Shown here piece by piece: positions 7,228 through 14,999 of a stretch of 19,479 nucleotides of DNA; the stretch's first letter is position 1, and each line of letters starts with the position of its first letter. This DNA comes from UBA4675 sp964601265 (GTDB lineage Bacteria > Bacillota > Clostridia > Christensenellales > Borkfalkiaceae). The position numbers were made by a program, and so were the translations under genes. The notes beneath the pieces are model-generated. The model had not been told where the DNA came from and ran no database searches. It saw only the letters and a list, made by a program, of their open reading frames with translations. The stretch covers positions 1 through 19,479 of the forward strand of contig CAZRMT010000026.1 in the NCBI GenBank assembly GCA_964601265.1, given 5' to 3'.

Positions 7228-7846
7228 TTTTTATCGCTTGTTTGATACGCTCTTCAATCTCTTTAACTTCGCCGTCGGCATTAACGTTTACCAAAATACC
7301 TTTTTTACGATAATAATCGATAAGCGGTTTCGTTTGGCTCGTATAAACCGTCATACGCTCCGTTACTTGACTTATATGGTCGTCTGAACGCTGTATCAAA
7401 TCTCCGCCACATACGTCGCAAACTTTACTTCCGTTAAGAAAATCAACGTGGAAACTTTTTCCGCAAGAAGAACAAACTCTTCTGCCCGTAAGGCGGGCTA
7501 TAAGCTTTTCTTCAGGCACGTCGAGATTGACGCAATAATCTATTTTATCTATCTCGTCTAATCTTTCCGCTTGGTAAAGATTTCTCGGAAACCCGTCTAA
7601 AAGATAACCGTTTTTACAGTCCTGCTCGGCAATTCTCTGCCTTACTATTTCAACCGTAACCTCGTCCGGCACGAGGTCGCCTTTATCTATATAAGATTTG
7701 GCAACCTTGCCGATTTCGGTTTGTTCTTTTATGTTTTTCCTGAAAATATCTCCCGTCGATACGTGTACTATGGAGTACCTTTCGGAAATACCGTCTGCTT
7801 GCGTTCCCTTTCCTGCTCCGGGAGCGCCAAGCAATATAATTTTCAT
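7220..7846 (-). CDS. adk: Adenylate kinase, zinc-lid type
   Basis: Catalyses ATP + AMP to 2 ADP and keeps adenylate pools balanced. The P-loop GAPGAGKGT lies at residues 7-15, the AMP-site GFPR at 85-88, and the RSDD lid motif at 153-156. The lid carries a four-cysteine zinc site (C125, C128, C143, C146), common in Gram-positive enzymes. Length is 208 residues, about the usual 215. The ATG comes one base after the secY stop (TAA-A-ATG) with only a weak purine run upstream, so ribosomes finishing secY probably re-initiate here. Confidence 0.98.
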   Translation of the reverse strand: MKIILLGAPGAGKGTQADGISERYSIVHVSTGDIFRKNIKEQTEIGKVAKSYIDKGDLVPDEVTVEIVRQRIAEQDCKNGYLLDGFPRNLYQAERLDEIDKIDYCVNLDVPEEKLIARLTGRRVCSSCGKSFHVDFLNGSKVCDVCGGDLIQRSDDHISQVTERMTVYTSQTKPLIDYYRKKGILVNVNADGEVKEIEERIKQAIKND

Positions 7847-7847
7847 T

Positions 7848-9176
7848 TTACTTTAAAAATCCCTTATAGTTTTTCATCATAATCTGCGACTCTAACGCCG
7901 TGTTGAATTCAAGCGCAACGCTGACTACGATTAACATTCCCGTCGCAGAGAACACCGATGATTTGGTAGGATCTATATATCTGAATAAAATTGCGGGAAC
8001 TAACGCCATAAACGCAAGGAATATCGCTCCGAACAAAGTAATTCTTTTGTTTACTTTCGCCAAATAATCACTCGTCGCTTTTCCCGGTCTTATTCCTTGA
8101 ATAAATCCTCCGTTTTGTTGAATAGATCTGCTTACGTCTTCGGGGTTAAACTGAATTTGCGAATAGAAGAACGCAAAGAAGAATATGAGTACGCAAAGAA
8201 CTATCATATATACCCAAGATTGCGTTCCCATCCACTTTTGCCACCATCTGAGAACTTTATTGTTCTCTTTCATAAACATAGTGAAAATGAGTTCGGGGAA
8301 AGATACGATAGAAAAAGCAAATATCAAAGGCATAACGCCGTTTGCGTTTACTTTTATCGGGATTTCTTGGGACTGTCCGCCCATCATCTTTCTTCCCTTT
8401 ATCTGTTTAGCATACTGAACTCTTATCTTTCTTTCTGCATTTTCTATGCAAACTATCAAGCCGAATATCACGATTATGGTTACGAGATACGCAAAGAATC
8501 TCCAGAAACTCTTCATTCCCTCGTCTCCGCCGACAGTCATTCCGCGAATCATATCTATAAAATAGATACCCGCACTGGCTAAAATACCTGCGAAAATAAG
8601 CATAGATATACCGTTGCTTACGCCGTAATCGGTTATTCTTTCTCCGATCCAAACGGTTACAAGCGCACCCGACGTATAGAATATAACGGTGAGCGTATAT
8701 GCAAGCCATTTTTGTCCGCCGAGTAAAGTTGCAAGCGAAGAAGCGTTTTCTCCGTCAACCGTTAAGGCGTCCTTTCCGTAATTAAGTATAATTCCGATCG
8801 ATTGTATAACTGCAAGCAAAACAGCAACGTATCTGGTAAGATTATTTATCTTTCTTCTTCCGCTTTCGCCCTCTTTCGACAATCTTTCGAGTCTGGGGAT
8901 TGCTACGGCTAAAAGCTGAATAATAATCGAAGAGTTAATATACGGTCCAATACCCATTGCAAGCCAAGTTCCGTTGGATAAAGCTCCGCCCGTCATCATA
9001 CTCATTATGCCTAAATAAGTAACGTTGTTAAGCGTATCGTCGGTAATTAAACCTCCGCCTACTCCCGGTACGGGAATGTAACAACCTATTCTGTAAATAA
9101 TCATAAAGACGATAGTTAAATATATCTTTACTCTTATTTCCTTTATCTTAAAGGCACGTTTTAACGTTTCCCACAT
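7848..9176 (-). CDS. secY: Preprotein translocase channel subunit SecY
   Basis: The channel of the Sec machinery in the cytoplasmic membrane; it works with SecE, SecG and SecA or the ribosome. The 442-residue sequence shows about ten hydrophobic segments, the first at residues 16-34 followed by IPVPG. A plug-like stretch lies near 43-66, then MGIGPYINSSIIIQLL at 74-89. The basic cytoplasmic loop is at 249-270 and the conserved GIRPG loop at 361-365, before KRITLFGAIFLAF. The start is well supported by GGAGG. It lies at the end of the spc cluster, right after rplO, its usual place. Confidence 0.98.
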   Translation of the reverse strand: MWETLKRAFKIKEIRVKIYLTIVFMIIYRIGCYIPVPGVGGGLITDDTLNNVTYLGIMSMMTGGALSNGTWLAMGIGPYINSSIIIQLLAVAIPRLERLSKEGESGRRKINNLTRYVAVLLAVIQSIGIILNYGKDALTVDGENASSLATLLGGQKWLAYTLTVIFYTSGALVTVWIGERITDYGVSNGISMLIFAGILASAGIYFIDMIRGMTVGGDEGMKSFWRFFAYLVTIIVIFGLIVCIENAERKIRVQYAKQIKGRKMMGGQSQEIPIKVNANGVMPLIFAFSIVSFPELIFTMFMKENNKVLRWWQKWMGTQSWVYMIVLCVLIFFFAFFYSQIQFNPEDVSRSIQQNGGFIQGIRPGKATSDYLAKVNKRITLFGAIFLAFMALVPAILFRYIDPTKSSVFSATGMLIVVSVALEFNTALESQIMMKNYKGFLK

Positions 9177-9201
9177 TTTGTTTCCTCCGCTTTGCGATTA
9201 A

Positions 9202-9648
9202 TCAGATTTCTTCAGCTTTTCCGCCTGCTTTTTCAATAGCTTCTTTAGCTGAAGCAGAAAACTTATCGGCTTTTACGGTAAGCGCAACGCTTAATTCTCC
9301 GTCGCCTAAAACTTTAAGTCCGACCGCATTTTTAATTTCTTTAATCAATCCTTGCTCGTAAAGGTAATCGTAATCAACTACCGTGTCTGCAGGGATATCG
9401 GCAAGACGAGAAACGTTTACGATAGCGTAAACCTTTTTAAAATGATTGTTAAATCCTCTCTTGGGAACTCTTCTGGTTAAAGGCATTTGTCCGCCTTCGA
9501 ATCCCGGTCTTACTCCGCCACCGCTACGAGCCCATTGTCCTTTATGTCCCTTACCGCTGGTTTTTCCTAAACCGGAGCCGATTCCTCTACCCAATCTTTT
9601 GGCTTTTATTACTGAGCCTTCTGCGGGTTGTAATGTATCAATTCTCAT
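9202..9648 (-). CDS. rplO: Ribosomal protein uL15 (L15)
   Basis: A late-assembling 50S protein with a long glycine-rich N-terminal extension that threads into 23S rRNA. Residues 18-57 show the extension (RLGRGIGSGLGKTSGKGHKG, then GGVRPGFEGGQMPL). The globular part follows, ending in a KADKFSASAKEAIEKAGG motif. The 148 residues are the normal length. It precedes secY by 25 bases and follows rpmD by 12. Confidence 0.98.
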   Translation of the reverse strand: MRIDTLQPAEGSVIKAKRLGRGIGSGLGKTSGKGHKGQWARSGGGVRPGFEGGQMPLTRRVPKRGFNNHFKKVYAIVNVSRLADIPADTVVDYDYLYEQGLIKEIKNAVGLKVLGDGELSVALTVKADKFSASAKEAIEKAGGKAEEI

Positions 9649-9660
9649 TTTAATACCGCC

Positions 9661-9840
9661 TTAAATCTTTTCTACTTTAATTAAATGACTGACTTTTGCA
9701 ATCATTCCGTTTAAACTGTCGCTAACAGTAAACTCTTTGGATTGTCCTATCTTTTTAAGACCTAACGCCTCTATCGTAGCTTTTTGGTTCTTTAAACAGG
9801 ATATAGTGCTTTTTACAAGTGTAATTTTTACTTTTTCCAT
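9661..9840 (-). CDS. rpmD: Ribosomal protein uL30 (L30)
   Basis: A 59-residue 50S protein that I translated directly from the gap between rpsE and rplO. It reads MEKVKITLVKSTISCLKNQ at the start and carries KATIEALGLKKIGQ and the C-terminal GMIAKVSHLIKVEKI, which match the small bacterial L30. The ATG (9838-9840) has AAGGAG eight bases upstream. The gene lies exactly where rpmD is found in spc operons. One cysteine (C15) is not part of a zinc site. Confidence 0.96.
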   Translation of the reverse strand: MEKVKITLVKSTISCLKNQKATIEALGLKKIGQSKEFTVSDSLNGMIAKVSHLIKVEKI

Positions 9841-9851
9841 ATCCGTTCTCC

Positions 9852-10373
9852 TTAACCTAAAATTTCCTCTACGGTTTTACCACGAAGATTTGCTATCGTT
9901 TCAGCGTCACGAAGTTGAGCTAAACCGTTAATTGCGGCTTTAACCATATTGATAGGATTGTTCGTTCCGTGAGATTTTGTTCTGATGTTCTTAATTCCCG
10001 CGCATTCCATAATGATACGAACGGGACCGCCTGCGATAACTCCCGTACCTTCTTCGGCGGGCATCATTAAAATACTGCCTTTTCCGAATTTACCGAGAAT
10101 TTCGTGAGGAATAGTCGTTCCTACCATTGCAACGTTTACCAAAGCTTTTTTAGCTTGTGCCGTAGCTTTTTCGATAGCTTCGGGAACTTCGTTAGCTTTT
10201 CCCGTTCCGTAGCCGACTCTGCCGTTTTCGTCACCGACAACGACTAAAGCCGAGAAACGCATTTTTCTACCGCCTTTTACAACCTTCGTGATACGGTTTA
10301 CCGCAACGAGTTTTTTAGTAAATGGATCTCTTTCTTCCTGTCTTCTTGCAGGTCTGTTGTTTTCTCTAGCCAT
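9852..10373 (-). CDS. rpsE: Ribosomal protein uS5 (S5)
   Basis: A 30S protein at the mRNA entry channel that affects decoding fidelity; loop changes in this protein give spectinomycin resistance in known bacteria. The double-stranded-RNA-type N-domain holds VNRITKVVKGGRKMRFSALV (residues 26-45), including the spectinomycin loop, which looks wild type. The C-domain follows with GTGVIAGGPVR and the SHGTNNPINMVKA motif. Length is 173 residues. It lies between rplR and rpmD, with GGGAGG upstream. Confidence 0.98.
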   Translation of the reverse strand: MARENNRPARRQEERDPFTKKLVAVNRITKVVKGGRKMRFSALVVVGDENGRVGYGTGKANEVPEAIEKATAQAKKALVNVAMVGTTIPHEILGKFGKGSILMMPAEEGTGVIAGGPVRIIMECAGIKNIRTKSHGTNNPINMVKAAINGLAQLRDAETIANLRGKTVEEILG

Positions 10374-10384
10374 TTTTACCTCCC

Positions 10385-10753
10385 TTAAAACTCTAATCCG
10401 GCTTCTCTTGCACCGTCAGCGAGCGATTGTACTCTACCGGTATATAAATAACCGCCTCTGTCGAACACAACGTTCTTTATGCCTTTAGCCAAAGCTTTTT
10501 CGGCAATCTTAGCGCCGATAACCTTAGCTTGTTCCTTTTTCGTCTTTCCTTCGAGTTCGCCCTTTACCTCTTTTTCAAGAGTAGAACAAGCGCAAAGCGT
10601 AACGCCCTTTACGTCGTCGATAACTTGTGCGTAAATGTTGGTTAAACTTCTGTAAACGCTTAATCTGGGACATTCGGCAGTTCCCGAAATATTTTTTCTG
10701 ACTCTTACGTGTCTTCTGAGTCTTTCATTATTTTTATCTATTTTTGATATCAT
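10385..10753 (-). CDS. rplR: Ribosomal protein uL18 (L18)
   Basis: Binds 5S rRNA with uL5 in the central protuberance of the 50S subunit. The basic N-terminus (NNERLRRHVRVRKNISGT), PRLSVYRSLTNIYAQVIDD, and FDRGGYLYTGRVQSLADGAR near the C-terminus identify it. The 122-residue length is typical. AAGGAG lies seven bases before the ATG, and the stop is 11 bases from rpsE. Confidence 0.98.
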   Translation of the reverse strand: MISKIDKNNERLRRHVRVRKNISGTAECPRLSVYRSLTNIYAQVIDDVKGVTLCACSTLEKEVKGELEGKTKKEQAKVIGAKIAEKALAKGIKNVVFDRGGYLYTGRVQSLADGAREAGLEF

Positions 10754-10763
10754 AATTTACTCC

Positions 10764-11306
10764 TTACTTACCTGCCGTCTTTCCTTCCTTACGTTCGATT
10801 ACTTCGTCTTTGTATGCGATTCCGTATCCGTGGTAAGGTTCGGGCTTACGAATTACTCTGATAGAAGAAGCTATCTGTCCTACCAAAACCTTATCTATTC
10901 CTTTTACGGAAATTTCGGTTTGGCTAACGGCAGTAAGCTTAATTCCGTCAACTGCTTTTACTTCTACGGGATGAGAAAATCCTACGTTTAAAGTAAGGTT
11001 AGCTCCGCTTTGAGCGACTTTCCAACCTACGCCGTTTACCGTAAGAACTTTTTCATAGCCTTGCGTTACGCCCGTAATCATATTGCTTAAAAGCATTCTG
11101 TATAATCCGTGTTTGCTTCTGTTTTCTTTTTCGTCGTTGGCTCTGACAACGTGAACGACTGCTCCTTCGACTTTAACGTCGATGTCGCCCGTTACTTGTT
11201 GCGTTAAAGTTCCCAAAGGTCCTTTAACCGTTAATACTTTTTCGTCGTTGAAATCAACCGTTACTCCCGCAGGTATAGTAACCGGGGCTCTACCAATTCT
11301 TGACAT
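10764..11306 (-). CDS. rplF: Ribosomal protein uL6 (L6)
   Basis: A 50S protein near the factor-binding site at the base of the L7/L12 stalk. It shows the two repeated L6 domains: MSRIGRAPVTIPAGV at the start, KGPLGTL, and VNGVGWKVA mid-protein. Near the C-terminus come the RKPEPYHGYGIAYKDE signature and a basic tail. I chose the ATG at 11304-11306 (180 residues) over one nine codons earlier, because AAGGAGGT lies at the right distance and MSRIGRAPV is the family start. The stop of rpsH is 10 bases upstream. Confidence 0.98.
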   Translation of the reverse strand: MSRIGRAPVTIPAGVTVDFNDEKVLTVKGPLGTLTQQVTGDIDVKVEGAVVHVVRANDEKENRSKHGLYRMLLSNMITGVTQGYEKVLTVNGVGWKVAQSGANLTLNVGFSHPVEVKAVDGIKLTAVSQTEISVKGIDKVLVGQIASSIRVIRKPEPYHGYGIAYKDEVIERKEGKTAGK

Positions 11307-11316
11307 AGCTACCTCC

Positions 11317-11709
11317 TTACCATACGTAAGCAAGAACTTCTCCGCCGTGACGGCTCTTTCTTGCTTCCCTATCGGTCATAACGCCCTTGGGCGTAGAAAT
11401 AATCGCAACCCCGAGTCCTCCGAGAACTTTGGGTAATTCGTCGCAAGTAGCGTAAACTCTCAAACCGGGTTTAGAAACTCTCTTAATTCCGGTTATAACT
11501 CTTTCGCCTTTTGCTCCGTATTTTAAAGCTACGACCATTTTCTTTTCAATGCCTTCGCCTTCGATTTTATATTCGTTGATATATCCTTCGCTTACAAGAA
11601 TTTTTGCAATTTCTTCCTTCATTTTAGAAGTAGGCATCTCAACGGTATCGTGTTTAGCCACGATAGCGTTTCTGATACGAGTAAGCATATCTGCTATTGG
11701 ATCTGTCAT
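11317..11709 (-). CDS. rpsH: Ribosomal protein uS8 (S8)
   Basis: Binds helix 21 of 16S rRNA and is the translational repressor of the spc operon in E. coli. MTDPIADMLTRIRNA at the N-terminus, the KRVSKPGLRVY segment, and the C-terminal GVMTDREARKSRHGGEVLAYVW region are family hallmarks. Length (130) is normal. The E. coli S8 target lies in the rplE leader; the rplX-rplE gap here is only 17 bases, so that exact mechanism is not evident. Confidence 0.98.
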   Translation of the reverse strand: MTDPIADMLTRIRNAIVAKHDTVEMPTSKMKEEIAKILVSEGYINEYKIEGEGIEKKMVVALKYGAKGERVITGIKRVSKPGLRVYATCDELPKVLGGLGVAIISTPKGVMTDREARKSRHGGEVLAYVW

Positions 11710-11726
11710 TTTGTTTTTTCCTCCTA

Positions 11727-11912
11727 TTACCAGCTTGCTTTCTTAACGCCGGGAATTTCTCCCTTGTAAGCAAGATTTCTGAAACAAATACGGCAAATTC
11801 CGTATTTACGAAGTACAGAGTGAGGTCTTCCGCAAATAGAACATCTAGTATAAGCTCTCGTCTTATATTTAGCGGTTCTTTGTTGCTTGTTTATCATAGA
11901 TTTTTTAGCCAT
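11727..11912 (-). CDS. rpsN: Ribosomal protein uS14 (S14), short zinc-binding type
   Basis: A 61-residue 30S head protein of the short type Z form used by most Gram-positives, with an intact zinc ribbon: C24, C27, C40 and C43. The C-terminus (GEIPGVKKASW) is the family signature. The start has AAGGAG at proper spacing. It lies between rplE and rpsH, the usual place. A zinc-free paralogue, if any, would lie outside this window. Confidence 0.98.
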   Translation of the reverse strand: MAKKSMINKQQRTAKYKTRAYTRCSICGRPHSVLRKYGICRICFRNLAYKGEIPGVKKASW

Positions 11913-11923
11913 AAACTTTCTCC

Positions 11924-12517
11924 TTACGCTTTAAAAGGCATTCCAAGCGCCTTTAAAAGCTCTCTCGCTTCTTCGTCCGTGTTAGCGGTGGTTACGATAC
12001 AAATATCGAAACCTCTGATTTTTTCAACTTGATCGTACTGAATTTCGGGGAATATAAGTTGTTCCTTAACTCCCATTGCGTAATTTCCTCTTCCGTCGAA
12101 GCTCTTTGTGGAAACTCCTCTGAAGTCTCTTACTCTGGGAAGCGCAATCGAAATGAGTTTATCGAAAAACTCGTACATTCTGTCGCCTCTTAAGTCAACT
12201 TTAATTCCTACGTTCATTCCTTCTCTTACTTTAAAGCTTGCTACCGACTTTTTAGCCTTGGTTAAAACGGGTTTTTGTCCCGAAATCATAGCAAGTTCTT
12301 GTTGAACGAGCTGAACGCTTTTTGCGTTGTCTTTTTGATCACCCAATCCGCCGTTGATAGTAATCTTAACAAGTTTGGGAACTTGATTTACGTTCTTGTA
12401 TCCAAACTTCTTTATAAGGTAAGGAACTACTTCTTTAACGTAATTTTCCTTAACTCTGTTTACGTACTTTGATTCGGTTGCAGTTTCCTTAGCAACCTGA
12501 GTCTTTTTAGTAGCCAT
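11924..12517 (-). CDS. rplE: Ribosomal protein uL5 (L5) with N-terminal extension
   Basis: Binds 5S rRNA and contacts P-site tRNA from the central protuberance. The body is standard, with FGYKNVNQVPKLVKITIN near the start, TKAKKSVASFKVREGM, IALPRVRDFRGVS, and a C-terminal segment containing TTANTDEEARELL. At 197 residues it is about 18 longer than usual. The extra residues form an N-terminal K/T/A/E-rich stretch before YVNRVKENY, where the family normally begins. No ATG lies near the family start and GGAGG precedes the first ATG, so the extension is probably translated. Confidence 0.97.
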   Translation of the reverse strand: MATKKTQVAKETATESKYVNRVKENYVKEVVPYLIKKFGYKNVNQVPKLVKITINGGLGDQKDNAKSVQLVQQELAMISGQKPVLTKAKKSVASFKVREGMNVGIKVDLRGDRMYEFFDKLISIALPRVRDFRGVSTKSFDGRGNYAMGVKEQLIFPEIQYDQVEKIRGFDICIVTTANTDEEARELLKALGMPFKA

Positions 12518-12534
12518 TTATATTATTTCCTCCA

Positions 12535-13035
12535 TTACTCATCCGACTCTGTTTTAGAAGTCTTTCTGGTTCTTTTGGGCTTTTCTGCTCCGTCAGTAGC
12601 CTCGGCTTTCTTAGTAGTAGTCTTTCTCGTAGTCTTTTTTACGGGTTCTTCAGCGCCGTCTTCAGCTTTTTTCGCAGTAGCTTTTTTGGTCGTCTTTTTG
12701 GGCTTTTCTTCGGTAGCTTTTACAGTAGCGTCCAAAGAAGCTCCGCATTTACGACAAACTCTTATCTTTTTGCCGTCAACGACTTTATAAGCAACTCTCG
12801 TAGCTTTTTTACAAGACGAGCAGACAATTTCAACGTTACTTACGTCGATTGCTCCCGCTTGTTCTACTATTGCGCTTTGTTCCTGTGCGGAACGAGCCTT
12901 TTTATGCTTTTTTTGAATGTTTATTCCCTCAACGAGAACTTTTCCCTCTGCGGGCATTGCGGAAATAACTTTTCCCGTTTTTCCTGCGTCTTTTCCCGTT
13001 AAGATTAAAACCGTATCGTTCTTTTTGATTTTCAT
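12535..13035 (-). CDS. rplX: Ribosomal protein uL24 (L24) with zinc site and long basic tail
   Basis: An assembly-initiator 50S protein near the tunnel exit. Residues 3-37 form the KOW domain (VLILTGKDAGKTGKV, VLVEGINI), and four cysteines (C72, C75, C94, C97) make a zinc ribbon lost in Bacillus L24. The family normally ends near residue 103. Here about 60 further residues follow, low in complexity and rich in K, T, A and E, with imperfect repeats at about 110-129 and 130-151 (each KKTT...KKAE...DGAE) and a third partial copy. I chose the ATG at 13033-13035, with AAGGAG upstream and the family start MKIKKNDTV, over one ten codons earlier. Total 166 residues. Confidence 0.97.
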   Translation of the reverse strand: MKIKKNDTVLILTGKDAGKTGKVISAMPAEGKVLVEGINIQKKHKKARSAQEQSAIVEQAGAIDVSNVEIVCSSCKKATRVAYKVVDGKKIRVCRKCGASLDATVKATEEKPKKTTKKATAKKAEDGAEEPVKKTTRKTTTKKAEATDGAEKPKRTRKTSKTESDE

Positions 13036-13045
13036 ATCGTTCTCC

Positions 13046-13414
13046 TTACAGTACCTCGGGGGCAAGAGATATTATTCTCATATAATCCTTATCACGAAGC
13101 TCTCTCGCAACAGGCCCGAAAATACGGGTTCCTCTGGGTTGTTTCTGCGTGTCGATTATAACCGCCGCATTATCGTCGAATTTGATATGCGTTCCGTCGG
13201 GTCTTCTAAGTCCGCTTACGCTTCTTACGATAACGGCTCTAACGACGTCGCCCTTCTTAACCGCTCCGCCGGGGGTAGCAGTCTTTACGCTTGCGATAAT
13301 AACGTCTCCGATGTTACCGAACTTTCTGAAGGAACCGCCGAGAACTTTTATACACATAATTTCTTTCGCACCGCTATTGTCGGCAACGGTTAATCTTGTC
13401 TGTGCTTGTATCAT
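13046..13414 (-). CDS. rplN: Ribosomal protein uL14 (L14)
   Basis: A 50S protein at the subunit interface that makes bridges to the 30S and is the docking site of RsfS silencing factor in bacteria. MIQAQTRLTVADNSGAKE, GDVVRAVIVRS and the C-terminal RIFGPVARELRDKDYMRI are diagnostic. Length is 122 residues. An AAGGAGGAG run gives a near-perfect ribosome binding site. This is the first gene of the spc part of the cluster. Confidence 0.98.
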   Translation of the reverse strand: MIQAQTRLTVADNSGAKEIMCIKVLGGSFRKFGNIGDVIIASVKTATPGGAVKKGDVVRAVIVRSVSGLRRPDGTHIKFDDNAAVIIDTQKQPRGTRIFGPVARELRDKDYMRIISLAPEVL

Positions 13415-13425
13415 CGTACTCCTCC

Positions 13426-13686
13426 TTACTTAGCCTTTTCGATTATTTCGGCAACTCTCCAATGTTTATCCTTGCTAAGCTTTCTGGTTTCAACGATTCT
13501 TACCTTGTCACCTACTCCGCAAGCATTCTCTTCATCGTGAGCTTTTACTTTCTTTATAGTCGTAATTGTCTTTTTATATAAGGGGTGTTTAGCTTTTTGT
13601 TCGATTGCTACAACTACCGTCTTATCCATTTTATCGGAACTAACAAGACCGACTCTTTCTTTTCTTAAATTTCTTTCCATATCCAA
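13426..13686 (-). CDS. rpsQ: Ribosomal protein uS17 (S17)
   Basis: A primary 16S rRNA binder of the 30S body with an OB fold. RKERVGLVSSDKMDKTVVV, HPLYKKTITTIKKVKAHDE and GDKVRIVETRKLSKDKHWRV match the family. Of two possible starts two codons apart, the first (13684-13686) has AGAGGA at six bases and is preferred. The product is 86 residues. It closes the S10 part of the cluster in the usual order rpmC-rpsQ-rplN. Confidence 0.98.
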   Translation of the reverse strand: MDMERNLRKERVGLVSSDKMDKTVVVAIEQKAKHPLYKKTITTIKKVKAHDEENACGVGDKVRIVETRKLSKDKHWRVAEIIEKAK

Positions 13687-13697
13687 GTTCCTCTCTT

Positions 13698-13898
13698 TTA
13701 AGCCTTCGCCTTGATTTCTCTTTCTCTTATCTCGGTTTTAACTCTGGCGATGTCTTTTCTTACCGAAGATAAAACAAGAGGATTTTCAAGTTGTCCGGTT
13801 GCATGACGGAAACGAAGGTTGAATAACTCTTCTTTCAAACTATCCAGCTTGCTTGACAATTCATCGTTTGTCATTTCACGAATCTCTTTAGCTTTCAT
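13698..13898 (-). CDS. rpmC: Ribosomal protein uL29 (L29)
   Basis: A 66-residue helical hairpin on the 50S subunit at the tunnel exit, close to uL23 and the signal recognition particle and trigger factor docking site. MKAKEIREMTNDELSSKL, KEELFNLRFRHATGQLEN and VRKDIARVKTEIRERE are typical. Its ATG shares one base with the stop of rplP (TAATG), a classic coupling junction; GAAGGAG lies inside the end of rplP. Confidence 0.98.
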   Translation of the reverse strand: MKAKEIREMTNDELSSKLDSLKEELFNLRFRHATGQLENPLVLSSVRKDIARVKTEIREREIKAKA

Positions 13899-14326
13899 TA
13901 ACCTTCAACTCCTTCTTGAACTTCTTTCTTGATAACCTTGCATTTGACGGGAAGTTTGTGCGAAGCAAGTCTCATAGCCTCTCTTGCGTCGGCTTCGGAA
14001 ACTCCTGCTATTTCGAACATAACTCTACCCGGCTTTACAACCGCTACCCAATAATCTACTCCGCCTTTTCCGCTACCCATTCTGGTTTCGGCAGGTTTTT
14101 TCGTTACGGGTTTGTGGGGGAATATGTCAATCCATACTTGTCCGCCACGCTTAATAAATCTCGTCATTGCAATACGTGCGGCCTCGATTTGGTTAGAAGT
14201 TATCCAACCGCAAGTCTCGGCAACTAAACCGTATTCACCATAAGCAACGGTATTGCCTTTGTTGGCCTTTCCCGTCATTCTTCCACGGTGTTGCATTCTT
14301 CTTTTAACTCTTTTAGGCATTAACAT
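13898..14326 (-). CDS. rplP: Ribosomal protein uL16 (L16)
   Basis: A late-assembling 50S protein that positions A-site tRNA and completes the peptidyl transferase centre. It has the MLMPKRVKRRMQHRGRM start seen in clostridial L16, and later FIKRGGQVWIDIFPHKPVT and MGSGKGGVDYWVAVVKPG. The 142-residue length is normal. I keep the first ATG (14324-14326): it lies 12 bases from AAGGAG and the family often starts MLMP; an internal ATG is two codons on. One base separates it from rpsC. Confidence 0.97.
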   Translation of the reverse strand: MLMPKRVKRRMQHRGRMTGKANKGNTVAYGEYGLVAETCGWITSNQIEAARIAMTRFIKRGGQVWIDIFPHKPVTKKPAETRMGSGKGGVDYWVAVVKPGRVMFEIAGVSEADAREAMRLASHKLPVKCKVIKKEVQEGVEG

Positions 14327-14327
14327 A

Positions 14328-14990
14328 TTAAGCTTGTTCTCCTTCAGTCTTTACGACTTTACCGAGGATTTCTCCCTTGTAAATCCAAACTTTAATTCCG
14401 ATAATACCGAAAGTGGTAAGAGCTTCTGCAAATCCGTATTCGATATCCGCTCTTAAAGTCTGCAACGGAATAGATCCTTCGTGATATTGTTCGGAACGAG
14501 CGATTTCGGCTCCGTCCAATCTTCCGCTTACCATAACTTTAACACCCTTTACGCCTAATCTCATAGCTTTGGATATAGCTTGTTTCATAGTTCTTCTGAA
14601 AGAAGCTCTCTTTTCAAGCTGTCCTGCAATGGATTCAGCCATAAGTTGAGCGTCGCAGTCAGGTTTTTTAACTTCCATTATATTGATTGCAATATGCTTG
14701 TTTTTAACGATTTTGGCAAGAGCTTTTTTCATCTCTTCAATCTCGGCGCCTTGCTTTCCGATAAGTACGCCCGGTTTAGCGGTGTAAATGCTTACGGAAA
14801 CTCTGTTTGCCGCTCTTTCAATCGTGATTTTGCTTATTGCAGATACAAAATATTTTTTCTTTAAAAAAGTTCTGATTTCGTAATCTTCTTTAAGTAATTT
14901 GGAAAAATCTTTTTTATCTGCGTACCATTGCGTATCCCAGCTTTTAATAACACCGACTCTTAAGCCGTGCGGATTAACTTTCTGTCCCAT
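14328..14990 (-). CDS. rpsC: Ribosomal protein uS3 (S3)
   Basis: A 30S head protein at the mRNA entry tunnel, part of the ribosome's mRNA helicase. MGQKVNPHGLRVGVI at the start and a type II KH domain with GVLIGKQG (residues 74-81) are clear. The helicase arginines and lysine of E. coli S3 are kept as R132, R133 and K136. The C-terminal domain has SGRLDGAEIARSE and GIIGIKVWIYKGEI. The 220-residue length is normal. GGAGG precedes the start. Confidence 0.98.
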   Translation of the reverse strand: MGQKVNPHGLRVGVIKSWDTQWYADKKDFSKLLKEDYEIRTFLKKKYFVSAISKITIERAANRVSVSIYTAKPGVLIGKQGAEIEEMKKALAKIVKNKHIAINIMEVKKPDCDAQLMAESIAGQLEKRASFRRTMKQAISKAMRLGVKGVKVMVSGRLDGAEIARSEQYHEGSIPLQTLRADIEYGFAEALTTFGIIGIKVWIYKGEILGKVVKTEGEQA

Positions 14991-14999
14991 AATTCCTCC

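Noticed and set aside
8097..8582. 161-codon open frame on the plus strand opposite secY
   Set aside because: It lies wholly antisense to secY, whose protein is fully conserved. It has no ribosome binding site, and its product resembles no protein family I know.
13036..13065. Ten extra N-terminal codons for rplX
   Set aside because: They overlap the conserved end of rplN and lack a binding site. The ATG at 13033-13035 matches the family start and has AAGGAG.
12917..13393. 158-codon open frame on the plus strand
   Set aside because: It crosses rplN and rplX in antisense, both certain genes, and reads as a shadow of their codon pattern.
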